From contig JANBPT010000042.1 of assembly GCA_027575765.1 (NCBI GenBank), forward strand, positions 31,708-95,707: a DNA stretch of 64,000 nt, given 5' to 3'. This DNA is from Tieghemiomyces parasiticus (Eukaryota > Kickxellomycota > Dimargaritomycetes > Dimargaritales > Dimargaritaceae). Position 1 is the first letter of the stretch. Each line of letters starts with the position of its first letter. The notes below the pieces were generated by a model. The model ran no database searches. It worked only from the letters and a program-made list of their open reading frames with translations, and had not been told where the DNA came from. Of the stretch, positions 1 through 10,912 are shown one piece after another. The translations under genes and the position numbers were made by a program.

Positions 1-3000
1 GGCGGGGTCCGCGCTTCAGGCCGACGTGCGGGAGCGGGCTCTGCAGGCCAACAGGCCTGGATGGGGTCCTTAGGCTAACTCCCCCCCCAACAAGCCAGAT
101 GTGCCAGGATTAGTAGAGTCGGCTAGAAAGGAGAGTCGGGGAGGGAGCGCGGCGGAGCGTGTTCAAGAAAGCGAGATTTCGAGGTGAGCGAACTTCTCCA
201 ATGTCCCGCGCGTGCTTTGTGAGTCGCACAGTTTTGGGGAGAACTCCCATCCCTTCAAAAATCCTGTCTCGACGACACCCTCCCCCATTTAGCCCTAACG
301 GGGTGGCACGAAGTAGCACCCCTTTTGTCTATCCACCCCATCACCCCCATTTTTCGGCCCCTATAACTCCAGTCACCGCGTGACGTAGCCGCCGCTTGAG
401 ACCTTGGGCGAGGCCGTCGTCCCATCTTGGCGGCTTCAAGGTGTGCCTTTTTTTTTTTTCTCCTTGGCGCTGGCGGCCTGGCTAGGCCTGTGTTTGTTGG
501 TCCATTGGTCGGTTACGTACCTGTCCTCGCTGTGTCTCAGATGGACGAGTGACGACATGAATTTGCCTTGGTTGACCGGTCGCGTTTGCGCCACAGCGGA
601 GTGCACGGCCATCAACCGGCAGGGTAGTGAGAAACGTGTGCGGGTCGATAAGCCTTGGTTTGTTTTCAGCCTCCTAGGTCGCCGCCATGTATCTGTGGCC
701 GGTTCTCTGTAGCCTCTGCTGCCTTGCGGCTACGTCGTGTCGGTGGCCCCGACCATACCAGTATAGATGCAGCGGCCCAGCCAGGTCCCCCCCCCCCTCC
801 AGAACAGTCAATACGCAGGCCGTATCGACTGGTTGGCTACATGGCGTGACCTTCTAGACATCCCCCCCCCCATCCTGCACGTCACATTTCCGAGCCCAGT
901 GGCCAATTCTGCGGTGTAAGCCGACCGTCCCCAATACCCGGTTAGAGTGGTGCGAGGGGCTGGCGCATTAATTGCCATATACTGATGACGTCGGGGTATC
1001 GAACTGGGGCTCCGCTAGAGGCTTTCGAGAGTGGAAGTCAATAGGTTGGTCATATGGAACCCGGAGGAACGATTAAGTTCTCGACCTTGGCGGTTTTACG
1101 CTCAGATACCAAACGAACACCCTCACGCCCGACAGCCCGTGTATAGTTAGATGTTCCTGGGAAGCCGTGGGGAGACGGATTAGGCCCAGAGGAATGTACC
1201 AGTGAGCTGGCGTGGGGGTTCGTCACAGCCGGTCGACTGTCCCGGATGGTCCATTACGCCGCTGGCCATCCCCCCCACCACCCCCCTACCGGGCAATGCT
1301 ACTGATAGTTCGGGCCATGGAGAAGTCTATCGACAGACGTAGGTATCCCTGACACCCAATGTACCATCCTCAAAGTTCTCAATCACTGACGAGCTTTTGG
1401 GCTGATTCACCGAGGTTATTCGCGTATACTAGGCGAGCATCGGGAGCGATCGCTGCACTGGGCCTGGACTCCAACTGGTATGTGGGAGACGTTGCCTTTG
1501 GCTAAATTTGGCAACGGTGGGCCGGAGCGTGGCGGTGGCCACCTTGAGCGGACTCTGACGTAATTGCTTGGTGGCCAGCAGGCCCAGTCGAATTTTGAGT
1601 AGACCAACGTCATCCTATGAAACCTTACGTAGACCGGTGGGGTACTAGTCAAATCCAGTTGCAGGTAGGGGCCGCGAGATAGGGTTATACGCCAAGATGG
1701 TCCAGGCTTTGCAGGAGGGGCTTATCAGGGAAGAGGGCTATTTCAAGCTTCTCCGTGGACGTGGGGGAAGGGGCAAGGGCCATCAAACGGCACTGCTTAT
1801 TGATTATGTTTCTTTTGGCTGGTCGAGCACAGTGTAGATGCCGTCGAGGGGCAAATCGATACACGGCCGATCTGGAATCCTTGGCTGGCTACCGCTTTCC
1901 CCACTTCATGGAGCATGGCTAGTGCGAGAAGCAGTGCAGGGGGATGGTCTGGGGCACCCCCTCCCTCCTAACGGCCATCTGGCCCGTCGATGGGAAAAGA
2001 AGCCGACCAGGGGCGCCACTGCCGCGTAAAGTACGTGGAAAGAGAGCCGGTGGCTGAGAGGATAGAGAGGTCGCCGCCCGGGCTGCGCAACCGCCAGACC
2101 GGAAGAAGGAAAGTGAGAAGGTACTAAAGGCCGTGCAAAGGCGCGTGGCGCTGGACGAGACGGCGGCGGAATGTTTGCCAGGCTTCATCCGTCTCCCGAT
2201 GCCCCGCTAGACTCGCTAGCGCCGCTAGGCATAAGACCGACCTACGAGCCACGGCCGGGTCCGCCGTACCCCTACCCAGGCTTCCTTGCCGACCGCTGTC
2301 AGATACCACCGTCCCATTCCGAACCACCACTTCACCGGACTTGTCCTTATTCCCGCCCTGCCCCGCCCCGTCCCGTCCCGGCCCACCGCCTCTGGCCGAT
2401 TGGTGGCGGAGGATCCACAGACCCCTCCTCCCCCCTGGCCGCTTCCCACTGCTGCCGTCTGAGACTTGTACGTGGGTAGATTCGAAGCCTTCAACCAGAT
2501 TTAGCGCCGGTGTCACCCGGACACACCACTGCGCACGGGGAGAAGCCTTCTTTCCCGCCGGGGAGCCTCGTTGGTGGAGCCACCCGCTCTGCTCGTCAGT
2601 GGCTCCGCGGGCGTGGCCGAGCTGTGCTTAGTGCTAGGTGATTACCAAGCGCACCTTGCAGGGCTTGGGCTCGTCTAAGTCTCAGCCGGAAGCGAGGTGG
2701 CTTGGGTGGTACGCGGACGCTGCAACCTCGATTTATGGGACGGCTGTCAAACATCTCGTTCTCTAAACTGCGCGCAACTTCGGCCCCCTTTCCACCCCTC
2801 CCTCCCTCCCTCGTCGCCTAGGCCTCAACGTGGGCTTGGACGTACCTCTTTAGCCCTACGCCATGACCATCAACCCACCAATGCCCCTTCCACCTTGCTC
2901 CCGAGCCTCGTCATCAAATCGAACCCTTCCCGGTACGGGCGGAGGCGGTGCATGTTAAAGTAGTAGAGGTGTCGCCAGACGTCTTGGCCACCCGTGGCGT

Positions 3001-4680
3001 CCGTTGATTGCCCCCCTCCGACCTCTCGCTGCGTCACCGTCACCGCAGTAATTTTAGCACCCGCCAATATGGTTGGTTCATGGTTCCCAGTGGGATCAAG
3101 CCCGCCACAGTCGCTCGGATGACAAGGTGGGTCATGGTGGCGAATTGTCTAACTAGCCCCCTTCAAGTTTAGTACACGCCGAGCTCTGTTACTCAGAATG
3201 GGGGGCAGTGGCAGACAGCCGGCAAGGCAGAGCACGCATAGCTCGCCGCCCGAAGCCACTACCGCCGATAGAGGGGGTAGGAGTGGGTATATTCGGCGTG
3301 GGTTGAAGTTGTTCCCCGCTCCAGAAAAATCCAGGGACCATCGGCGAGCGTCCTGCCGCAGTCGCCGGGCACCTCCCCTCCCCCAACGCCTCGATCGCTC
3401 ATCCACGTACACTACTGGCTCGGGTTGGCCCGGGGGGTTCGACAAGCAATGTGTCATCCACAAAATAATGCGCCGCAGCGACGCCCGGACTCGCACCTTT
3501 CAGGGCAGCGAGGACGCAAACAATAAGGGCCGTCCCCCAGCATAGATGGAGTCAAGGGCAACGGCTCGCCATAGTTGAGTACTTGCGTACAAAGAGGCAC
3601 ACCCACTATTTTGCGGACCTGTCTGGGGGGGGGGAGTGATATCTATAAAACCCAAGCTGCAGCGGCGTGGTGGCGAGGGCGAATACAGCAAGGGGATGGG
3701 TGTCAAGTTGGAGTTGAATGGGCCATACAATGTCTCCGTCCAACCAACAAAGAACGCGGTGTAAAAGAGTCACAACGGCCGCGCTTTCTCGCACGTTGTT
3801 CTCTGCCACTGGGTGGTGGTTGGACTGGCCGGCCGGCCACGAGGGGGGCCATGATCCACGACGCCCTGGTCAACGTGACTAAGGATGTACCGCTCTCGCC
3901 TGCTTGCTACGGGATGGGTCCAGATGTGCAAGGCCTGGTGGTTGGGCTGCAGCTGGGTGCACTCTGGCGGGCGGGGCGGCCAAACTGACTCCTTGGCCCG
4001 TATCCATTAAGGGTCGGACACGGGCGAACGCGGTCGGCGCCTGGCTTCCCATTGGCACCTGGGCCAGGCAGGTCCGGCCCTCACGTTCCGAGTCTATGGG
4101 CCACACCGTGACGAAGTGCCCCACCTACAACGCACGGAAGAGGGGGGAAGGGCCGGCGGGCGTAGAGAGCGGCTGGTGAATCACAATGCGTCGTGAGGGG
4201 TGAAAGTGAGCCAGCAAAAAATACAAATGGGTGAGGCGGTGTGGATCGAGGCACGAAAGGTAGATTGGACTCACCCCCTTTATTCGCAAGGCCCCCTGCC
4301 CTTATTCTCTCTAGATGGGCTACCAGTGGGGCGATGGTGTGATGCCGCCCCTCCTCATTCGTTGTTTCGAACCGGCGGGCCAATCTACGGCGGGTGGGAT
4401 GGCGAAAGTGGGGTGTCCTACGAAAAGGGGGGAGGTCGAGTGGCCGATGATGACCCACCCTCAGTCACCATTTTCCCTCCAGATTAGTCACACTTATTGT
4501 CCACATCATCAGGACATCCGATGGCCTCATCGGCCCCTCCCCCCCTCCCTCTCCCATCCACCCGCCTATTCCTATCCCACTCTCCGTTTTACCCTTCCCC
4601 CCCTCCCTCATTCTTCGCCTGACCCGCGCGGGCATCAGCCTACACGCTGTTTGGCCCTGGCGTCAACCCCTCCCTCCCGC
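1..4680. other. Gene-poor left end
   Basis: I see no supportable gene here. The stretch is GC-rich with many short C-runs and G-runs (for example near 790-800, 865, 1270 and 3625). Open frames on both strands are short, overlap one another, are rich in Pro, Arg and Ser, and show no motif. Such frames are expected by chance at this base composition. A noncoding RNA or an undetectable multi-exon gene cannot be excluded. Confidence 0.5.
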
Positions 4681-4684
4681 TCCC

Positions 4685-4694
4685 ATATAAAAAC
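4685..4694 (+). promoter_or_regulatory. Possible TATA box upstream of the ECL1-like gene
   Basis: A TATAAAAA-type motif occurs about 410 bases before the ATG at 5099, followed by pyrimidine-rich DNA. If it is used, the 5' leader would be several hundred bases long and C/T-rich. The motif is visible; its use is inferred. Confidence 0.3.
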
Positions 4695-5098
4695 CCCAGC
4701 CTGCCCCCGGCATGACACCGACAACTCGCCACACGCATTTGCAACCCCGCCCGCCATTTCTGGTCCTAGCCCTTCCGCACTGCACTGTGGATACGTATAA
4801 CTTCTGCTTATCTGCCTGTTAAACATTCTAGTCAGCCTCGCTGCCGCCCGTCAGTGTCCCCTTTGCAACGTCCTAGCCCTTCTCCCGCCCTCCATGTCGA
4901 TATCATTATAACCTCGTACCGTGGTACGCCTCGCCCTTTCCCTTACCCATCTGTAGTGCCACACAATCCCCCCTTTCTACTTCATCCCTTCACGCCCCCC
5001 TTGCTCATTATTGTCCATGATTATTCCCGCTGTATAGCCTCCCCGCTCTCTCACTATTCCTAGACTTTGGCCCCCTAATCCCCCTCCACTCCCTCATC

Positions 5099-5599
5099 AT
5101 GGATACCGCCTGGTGCCTCGTGTGCGACGAGCACATTGATACCCTGTACGGCGACACCAACGCCCTGTACTGCAGTGAAGCCTGCAAGCGCGCCGACGCC
5201 GCATCCGACGGCTGCGGCTATCTCTCCTCATCCCCAGCGTCCTCTACCGGCTCCCTGTCCCCGCACGGGTCCCTGCGCAACTCCCCGGCCAGCAGCAACC
5301 TGTATGCCCTGCAGTCCGCCACAGCGAACGCCTACCCGGGCACCAGCTTCCAGGGCATGGCCATTCCCCGGACGGCCGCCTACACCGGCTCCGCATCCAC
5401 CCCGGCGCGGGGCGGCTACCCCACGTACTCCTCACCCGCACCCGTCTTCAAATCGCCGCGCGGCCCCAGCTACCGGTCGGCGCCGTCCTTTTACCGCTCC
5501 CCGCCACCCGCGGTCAGCGCCGCCGCCTCCGGGTTCGCCCGCACCAGTAACGGCTACTGCACCGCCGCCGGTTCGATCTACCTGCGTTCGACAAGCTAG
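5099..5599 (+). CDS. ECL1-like zinc-binding lifespan/stress regulator
   Basis: Single-exon protein of 166 residues. The N-terminus has the compact Cys pattern of the fungal ECL1/2/3 family: Cys6-x2-Cys9, then Cys25-x3-Cys29, with the segment DTLYGDTNALYCSEACK between and around them. The rest (about residues 40-166) is low-complexity Ser/Pro/Ala/Tyr-rich sequence, probably disordered, which is also typical of the family. Ecl1-type proteins in fission yeast are nuclear factors that lengthen chronological lifespan and respond to sulfur or zinc starvation. The ATG lies at the start of the Cys motif and is the first in-frame ATG after a pyrimidine-rich leader. Family assignment rests on the Cys motif alone. 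Confidence 0.75.
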   Translation: MDTAWCLVCDEHIDTLYGDTNALYCSEACKRADAASDGCGYLSSSPASSTGSLSPHGSLRNSPASSNLYALQSATANAYPGTSFQGMAIPRTAAYTGSASTPARGGYPTYSSPAPVFKSPRGPSYRSAPSFYRSPPPAVSAAASGFARTSNGYCTAAGSIYLRSTS

Positions 5600-6711
5600 G
5601 CTCCGGTAGTAGCTACGCGGGGACGCCTCCGGTTCATCACCTCCATCGGCACCATCGAGGCCCTACCGTGTCCTCCCACCCCTCCAAAGTCTGTACATAT
5701 ACCCCCTACCCCCAACCCTCTTAATCGACGGACTTCCTCCCCACCCGTTCTCCCCCGCGAAGCCGCCAACGTGGCTTGCCATGCCTCCTCCTCCTCCATA
5801 ACCTTATGATATATATCCATTACCAACCTCCCACTCCCTTGGGCCTGGACGAGGCGAGTCTTTCCCTGACCTGTCCCGCCACCTCAATTTCATTCCCACA
5901 AAAAAAATGAGAAAGCCGCCAACGCTCCCTTCAGCACCCTCTCCACCCTTGTATTTTTGTTTCGTAATATCCATTTGTCTGGCTATTAGTAAATCACCAC
6001 CATCCATCATACGACCCTATTGATAATTTGGCCTTGGAGAACTTGCGCCGCGGTCCCTGATAGTGGCATTACTCGGCCTATCAATGTTGACCTCGCTCGG
6101 TTGCCACGCGTAGCTTTCTAGCTCCGCGGACGTTCCCTCGCTCCCCTGCCTCTCAGGGTAAGCTAAGCGAACAGACTTCGGCACCATGCAGACTTCCGTC
6201 CAGGCCGTGCAGATCATTCCGCCATGTTGCAGCCACCACTCCCTCCTCAGCCCTCGGCCGATGGCCGAATTTCGGCCTACACTCTGGCCATTATGGCCTG
6301 TACTCGCGGGCCCAGTGGTAACTGCACTCAGGCGACCACGGTGTGGGACCATCTTCACGGACTGGCGCGGTGTGACAGCGCTCATCTATGTCCGCCCCTG
6401 GCATCCTGGGGGTGAGAAGGGAATACACCAAATGTAAAAAATGAGATCCCTGACTGCGTGTATCCCGTTCTGATCCCTTAGTAGTGCCAAGACCCCTTAC
6501 CTTTATCCTGGCACGTTCAGTTGGATTCGCGTAGAGTACAACACTACAGGCTAAGCCAGCACCCCCCCAAGCTCACCTCTTCCATTGCTATCCTCCCCTG
6601 TAGCCCCTCGATACCTCACCGTCTGCGCTGCTTGCACCCGAAATGCAAATAGTGGCAATGGATAGGCAAAATCACGTCTTATTAAATAACAGTAAATACA
6701 TGGCAGCTACA
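5600..6711. other. Intergenic, no gene seen
   Basis: Between the stop of the ECL1-like gene and the convergent 3' end of the secreted-protein gene. It contains C/T-rich DNA and an A-run near 5899-5907, but no convincing coding region. Open frames at 6017-6437 on both strands are mutually overlapping shadows. Confidence 0.4.
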
Positions 6712-8286
6712 TTATTTCGGCAAAGGGAGAAACGTGCCAAAGATCTTCCCCTGCGCATCGGGCTTGGCCGTGATGGCGAATCGGAGGCCCTGTTCAGGCG
6801 AGTACGTGAGCGCAGGGTAGTTTAAGTATTCTTTTCTGATGGTCTCGGCAAGGTTGGCACGGTCACGATCATCCAATATCTTATATTTAGGCCGAATCGA
6901 TAGCTCATCAACTGGCTGATTCGCATAAAACTTGAGGGCGTATTCTACCTCACGGAGTTGCTTGATCCGAGCGTGGGCCTCTTGTGGAAAAAGATTGACC
7001 ATCTTACTCGTAAAGTCTGCGAGATGATCCCAGCTCTCGTCGACGGCGAAGGCGCACTGGACGAGCGTTTGGAGGTGAGTTTCGATGCCCTCGTTAAGCG
7101 TGGCCAGCTTATTGTCGTCTAGGTGCTGGATGCTGGCCGGCGGTGCCCCGTTTTCAGGCGGACTCGTACTCAACGTGACCCGGGAAGAATCCGTGGTGCC
7201 CAGCTTGTCAACCAGGTCCTGGGGAGAAGCTGCTTTGAGCATAGATATTGCCATACGATTGACAAGTTTATCCTGGAACGCCGACAAGACGTTGGAAGGT
7301 ACATCTTCAAGGGCCCAGTAGGCAGGGGTGGAACTTCTGGAGGAAGAGGAGGACTGATAAGAGGGTGACAGCGACGACGAAGACAGCGAGGAGAACAGTG
7401 AAGTCCTTACGGATGAAGGACGCCCGGCCTGCTCTGCCGAATGCCAGTTATCCTCAAAGAACTTCACGAGCTTGGGCACGTCGCCCTGGTTGACGAGTTT
7501 CAGCAGCGGAACGGCACTGAAAGGTAGATCGTACATACGCTGAGGCCCGTATCCGAGAATCGTCCAGTGCTCCCCTAGCACTTTGCGGATTTGTTTTACG
7601 TTCCTGTTTGGCATGAATTTGTCCTGAAATTTGGACATTGCCGACCGTTCGCCGATATTCAAGATGGTGAATAAGGCCGTGTATCGCACGTAGGCGTCGG
7701 CGGTAGCGTAATAGAGAAGACGGTACTGTGCAACCTTAGCTTCGGCGGATTGAGTGGATTCAATCGAATCGGCATAGGCTTCATACTTGGTGGGTTGGAA
7801 GGCGTCCTTCGACCGGGCTATATTGACCGGTGCGGATGGAGGCTGGTAAGCGAGCGAAGGAGCAGGGGGAGGGGTATCATTTTGAAGGGTGAGGGGCGTG
7901 TAGGGTAGCTACCGTAGTGCATAGGGAGAGAATAAAAGTCCAAGTAAACTTGAATCTTCTTGGACGCTAGTGGTGACCAAAGTCGTACCCATGGCAAACT
8001 GCAGCCTCGAACATCCGCATTTCGGTTGATATAACCACCATTAGCAATCACAGCTGCAAAGTAACGTGGCCTAGAAGGCCTGGGAATTACAACGGAAAAT
8101 ACTGCTTACATCTTGATCCGTCATACCCGACACTTTAGGCTGGCGTATCGAGGGAAGTGACTTAAACCGCCGTGGCCCACTATGCTCGGGGTTGTCGACG
8201 TTTAGGTTGAAGTTCGTCGAGCCGATCGTCGCAGCCGTGGCGGCAGCGAGAAAGGAATACGTAGAGACGATGTGTAAGAGATGCAT
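6712..8286 (-). CDS. Secreted protein of unknown function (two exons)
   Basis: I do not recognise this protein. Exon 1 is 8286-8110 and encodes a clear signal peptide (start MHLLHIVSTYSFLAAATAAT). A donor GATgtaagc joins in phase 0 to an acceptor ttaccag, and exon 2 is 7842-6712. The model gives 435 residues. The mature part is mainly helical in character, with a Ser-rich linker (about residues 200-235, runs such as SSLSSSSLSPS) dividing it in two. It has no transmembrane segment after the signal and few Cys, so it is probably secreted or vacuolar. The intron is about 267 bases; an extra exon inside it could not be fitted in frame. The gene is convergent with the ECL1-like gene. It could be a lineage-specific secreted protein. 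Confidence 0.6.
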
Positions 8287-8289
8287 TAC

Positions 8290-10130
8290 GATACGGTGAG
8301 AAGCAAGTCAAGAATAATGAGGTGGGGAGGATCAAGAGTGGAAAAATGATCAAACACAGCGACTACGAGTAATGGTGGTTTCGGAGAGGAATTGAGTGTA
8401 TCTGAGTAAGTAACCGTCGGCCAAACGGGTATGGCTGACGGATTGTATTGGCGCTTTGTTGTCCCAGGGTGCAGGTAAATAATGAACCGCTGTGAGAGGG
8501 CGTCTGACCCTGGCATCTTATATAGCGAGGTTCCGGTTAATGGGCCTAGCGGCCTATGATCATTTTTATTTTACACTTCGGCATAATCCAATGGAGAGAA
8601 GGAGGGGTTGGTAGTGTAAGATGGGAGATAAGGAGGCCCGATCGCTTGTCCAGGGCCCGGCGTCCTTGGGAAAAGCGGGGTGGTGGTATTGGGGAGGGGG
8701 TGGGGGTGGACGGTTATACGCGCGGTGGTCTGGTGAGGGAAGACGTAGAAAGGAGAAGGACAGCAGAGCATGCGGTTGTGTGGTACGAGGAAATTCGAAG
8801 TTGTGCCAGGCCGACCAATTCAGTGTCAAGCACAGTGCAGCCAGGCCATTCCATTTTAAATAGCAGTTAGGCGTGGGCTGTAATAGTTTAACCATTCATG
8901 AGTGATTGGCTACATAAGAACGGCCAGCCACTAGTGTAGACGCGTAAGGAGATTAATAAGGGGCGTCGGCGGACGCCAATGGGCGCTTCGATATCAGTTA
9001 TGGAAGGCGAAGGATCCGCTTTCGTCACACCGAACGCTTCTACAATTTAAGGCCACAGGGATGGGCGGGGCCACTAGCAGACAGCGGAGACCTCGGTTCG
9101 GCAACGCACATAGGGAGTTGGTGACCGACTACAGTAAGTGGGTCAGCTTTAGCCCCCGCCGTGGCCTTACAGCTCAGCGCCGGTTGGCAGGTACGGTCCG
9201 CTCTGTGTAACCCAATCGAACGTCCCTCATAGCTAGGCTGCTGGTCGTCATGCACTGGCGGTTTTTATAGACGAAGGTGGGAGGTGTGTGTGTGTGTGTG
9301 TGTGTGTGCGTAGGGGGAGGAAACCTCGTTGGTTGTTGCAGCGGGACGGTTTAAGTTTCCCTAGGGGTCGATGGTTGGTTAAAGCCTTGGTGTATTGGTA
9401 GCGTCCGCTGTCTTTGTCGTAGGGCAGCCCTGAGGCGGTCACGACGAAGATCTTAGGGCGAAGCGAGTCCAGGCTGGTAAGCATTACCGCTGATACCGAC
9501 GGATCGTCTATTAGGAGGTACCCTCACGGCCACCTAGGGCAAATCCGCTGTCGATTAGTCCGATAGGCCAGATTTCATTCCGGGTTCCAGTTCGCAGGTT
9601 TCGTAGTGGTTTAATCTTGTGACCATCCAGCCCTAAAGCCTGGCGGGCTGCCTCGATTTCATTCACACGTACCCTCACGAACATAAGGCCTTTATCCACC
9701 CAGACTGGTTGGTGTGGGGGGGTCCCTGATCCTCAACCGTACCACATCCAAGGCGCAATCCTCGATTTTTAGGCATTTTGGTCAACATTAGCTCTCACGT
9801 ACCTGTGGCACCCAAGTGGCTGGTGAAATATCATCTTTTTAACTAACCGCCTCTCCACCATCAGGTAACCGTAGTCCTGTCTTGCCGGTTGTAACGTCAT
9901 CTCAGGGTAGTCATATGTTCGATCATGTGTACGTGGGAAGGAGCAGAATAAGGGTCAGTGAGGGCTGTAGAAGCGTACACTGCAAGACTCTTGGTGGAAA
10001 ATTACATATGGTACCCTGCCAATGAATAGCGTTGTATTTCATTCCCAGGTTAATTATTTTTTTTTTGGGAGAGGGAGGTCGCCGCCAATTAGCCCTGGTC
10101 TTATGAAGAAGGAGTCTGGGGATGGTGAAT
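8290..10130. other. Intergenic, no secure gene
   Basis: This stretch lies upstream of the minus-strand secreted-protein gene. It holds a GT microsatellite and AT-richer DNA around 9800-10070. Minus-strand frames at 9248-9484 and 9511-9699 have a mildly protein-like composition but no motif, start context or splice chain that I can defend. Confidence 0.35.
9284..9308. repeat. (GT)n dinucleotide microsatellite
   Basis: About twelve tandem GT units are directly visible. It lies in noncoding DNA. Confidence 0.9.
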
Positions 10131-10134
10131 TACT

Positions 10135-10506
10135 TTACTGCTCACGTCTCTCCGAATTTGTAGTTGCATACTCTTTTCGTACGGAGTAGTTGGCGGACGC
10201 CTCTGCTCTAACTTCAAGAGGAAGCTCGCAGACAATCCTAGTATACGTGTTATGTAGCCATGAAACCACACCAGCCCACCTGGCGTCAGTATCCGGCCAA
10301 CGCAGATCCCAGGGTAAGGAATGAGCCAAGTAATACCTCCGCTGGTCTTTCGGAAAGACTTTCGGTGAAAAATCCAGGTGGGCAGCGAGGAAATCCTGGG
10401 GGTAAAGAAAGCTTGGTGACCTGAATTCCCATTCTGCCGTGTCTTCAGAGGTCGTGGGGCACACTCCTGGGCATATGGTGGTTGGTTTTGGTAAACGACT
10501 TGACAC
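10135..10506 (-). pseudogene. Possible coding remnant, function unknown
   Basis: A minus-strand frame of about 120 codons has a protein-like composition (for example PKVFPKDQRRYYLAHSLPWD). The first part of the same DNA looks more protein-like in another frame (start MCQVVYQNQPPYAQ). The switch between the two occurs near 10410 with no room for an intron of normal size. That pattern suggests a frameshifted remnant, possibly of a larger gene reaching 10825, but it could be chance. No family is recognised. Confidence 0.2.
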
Positions 10507-10912
10507 ATCGCGGCGTCGGTAGGATCTGTGCCAACCTCGAGTCGGAGAAATTACAGTAATGGAAGTTTGCTCGTCATTGTGGATGGTCGAACTGGGTTAC
10601 ACTTAGACTTTGGCACCTTGACGATTCGAAACCTACACGTATCTCAGACCTTCTCCCACTCACCTCGCCGAACACATTACCCTTAGTCACTGTCGTCAGG
10701 CAGGGTTTCAGGTTCCCCTCGTATAGTCGCCGCACCTCCCCCTCTTCTATTAATGTCTTACATACCTCGACACCGTCTGGCCATCTCGCACTCTGGATGG
10801 TATTCCTTAAAATCTTGTCCTTCATTTATCGTAAAGCCCGACTCTTGCCTCCTAATCTTCCATTCTACACCATTTAATCGACCACTCTTATCTCCTACTC
10901 CCAGCTATCGAA

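Noticed and set aside
2..76. Possible C-terminal end of a gene at the left edge (frame 2, plus strand)
   Set aside because: Twenty-four open codons with a reasonable composition are too few, and no motif or splice site supports them.
2124..2631. Overlapping open frames on both strands
   Set aside because: Gly/Arg/Pro-rich on one strand and Pro/Ser-rich on the other, mutually overlapping, as expected from GC-rich noncoding DNA.
7843..8110. Extra exon inside the intron of the secreted-protein gene at 6712-8286
   Set aside because: A candidate beginning TTTGCCATGGG near 7990 ends in phase 2, while the next exon requires phase 0; direct joining keeps the frame.
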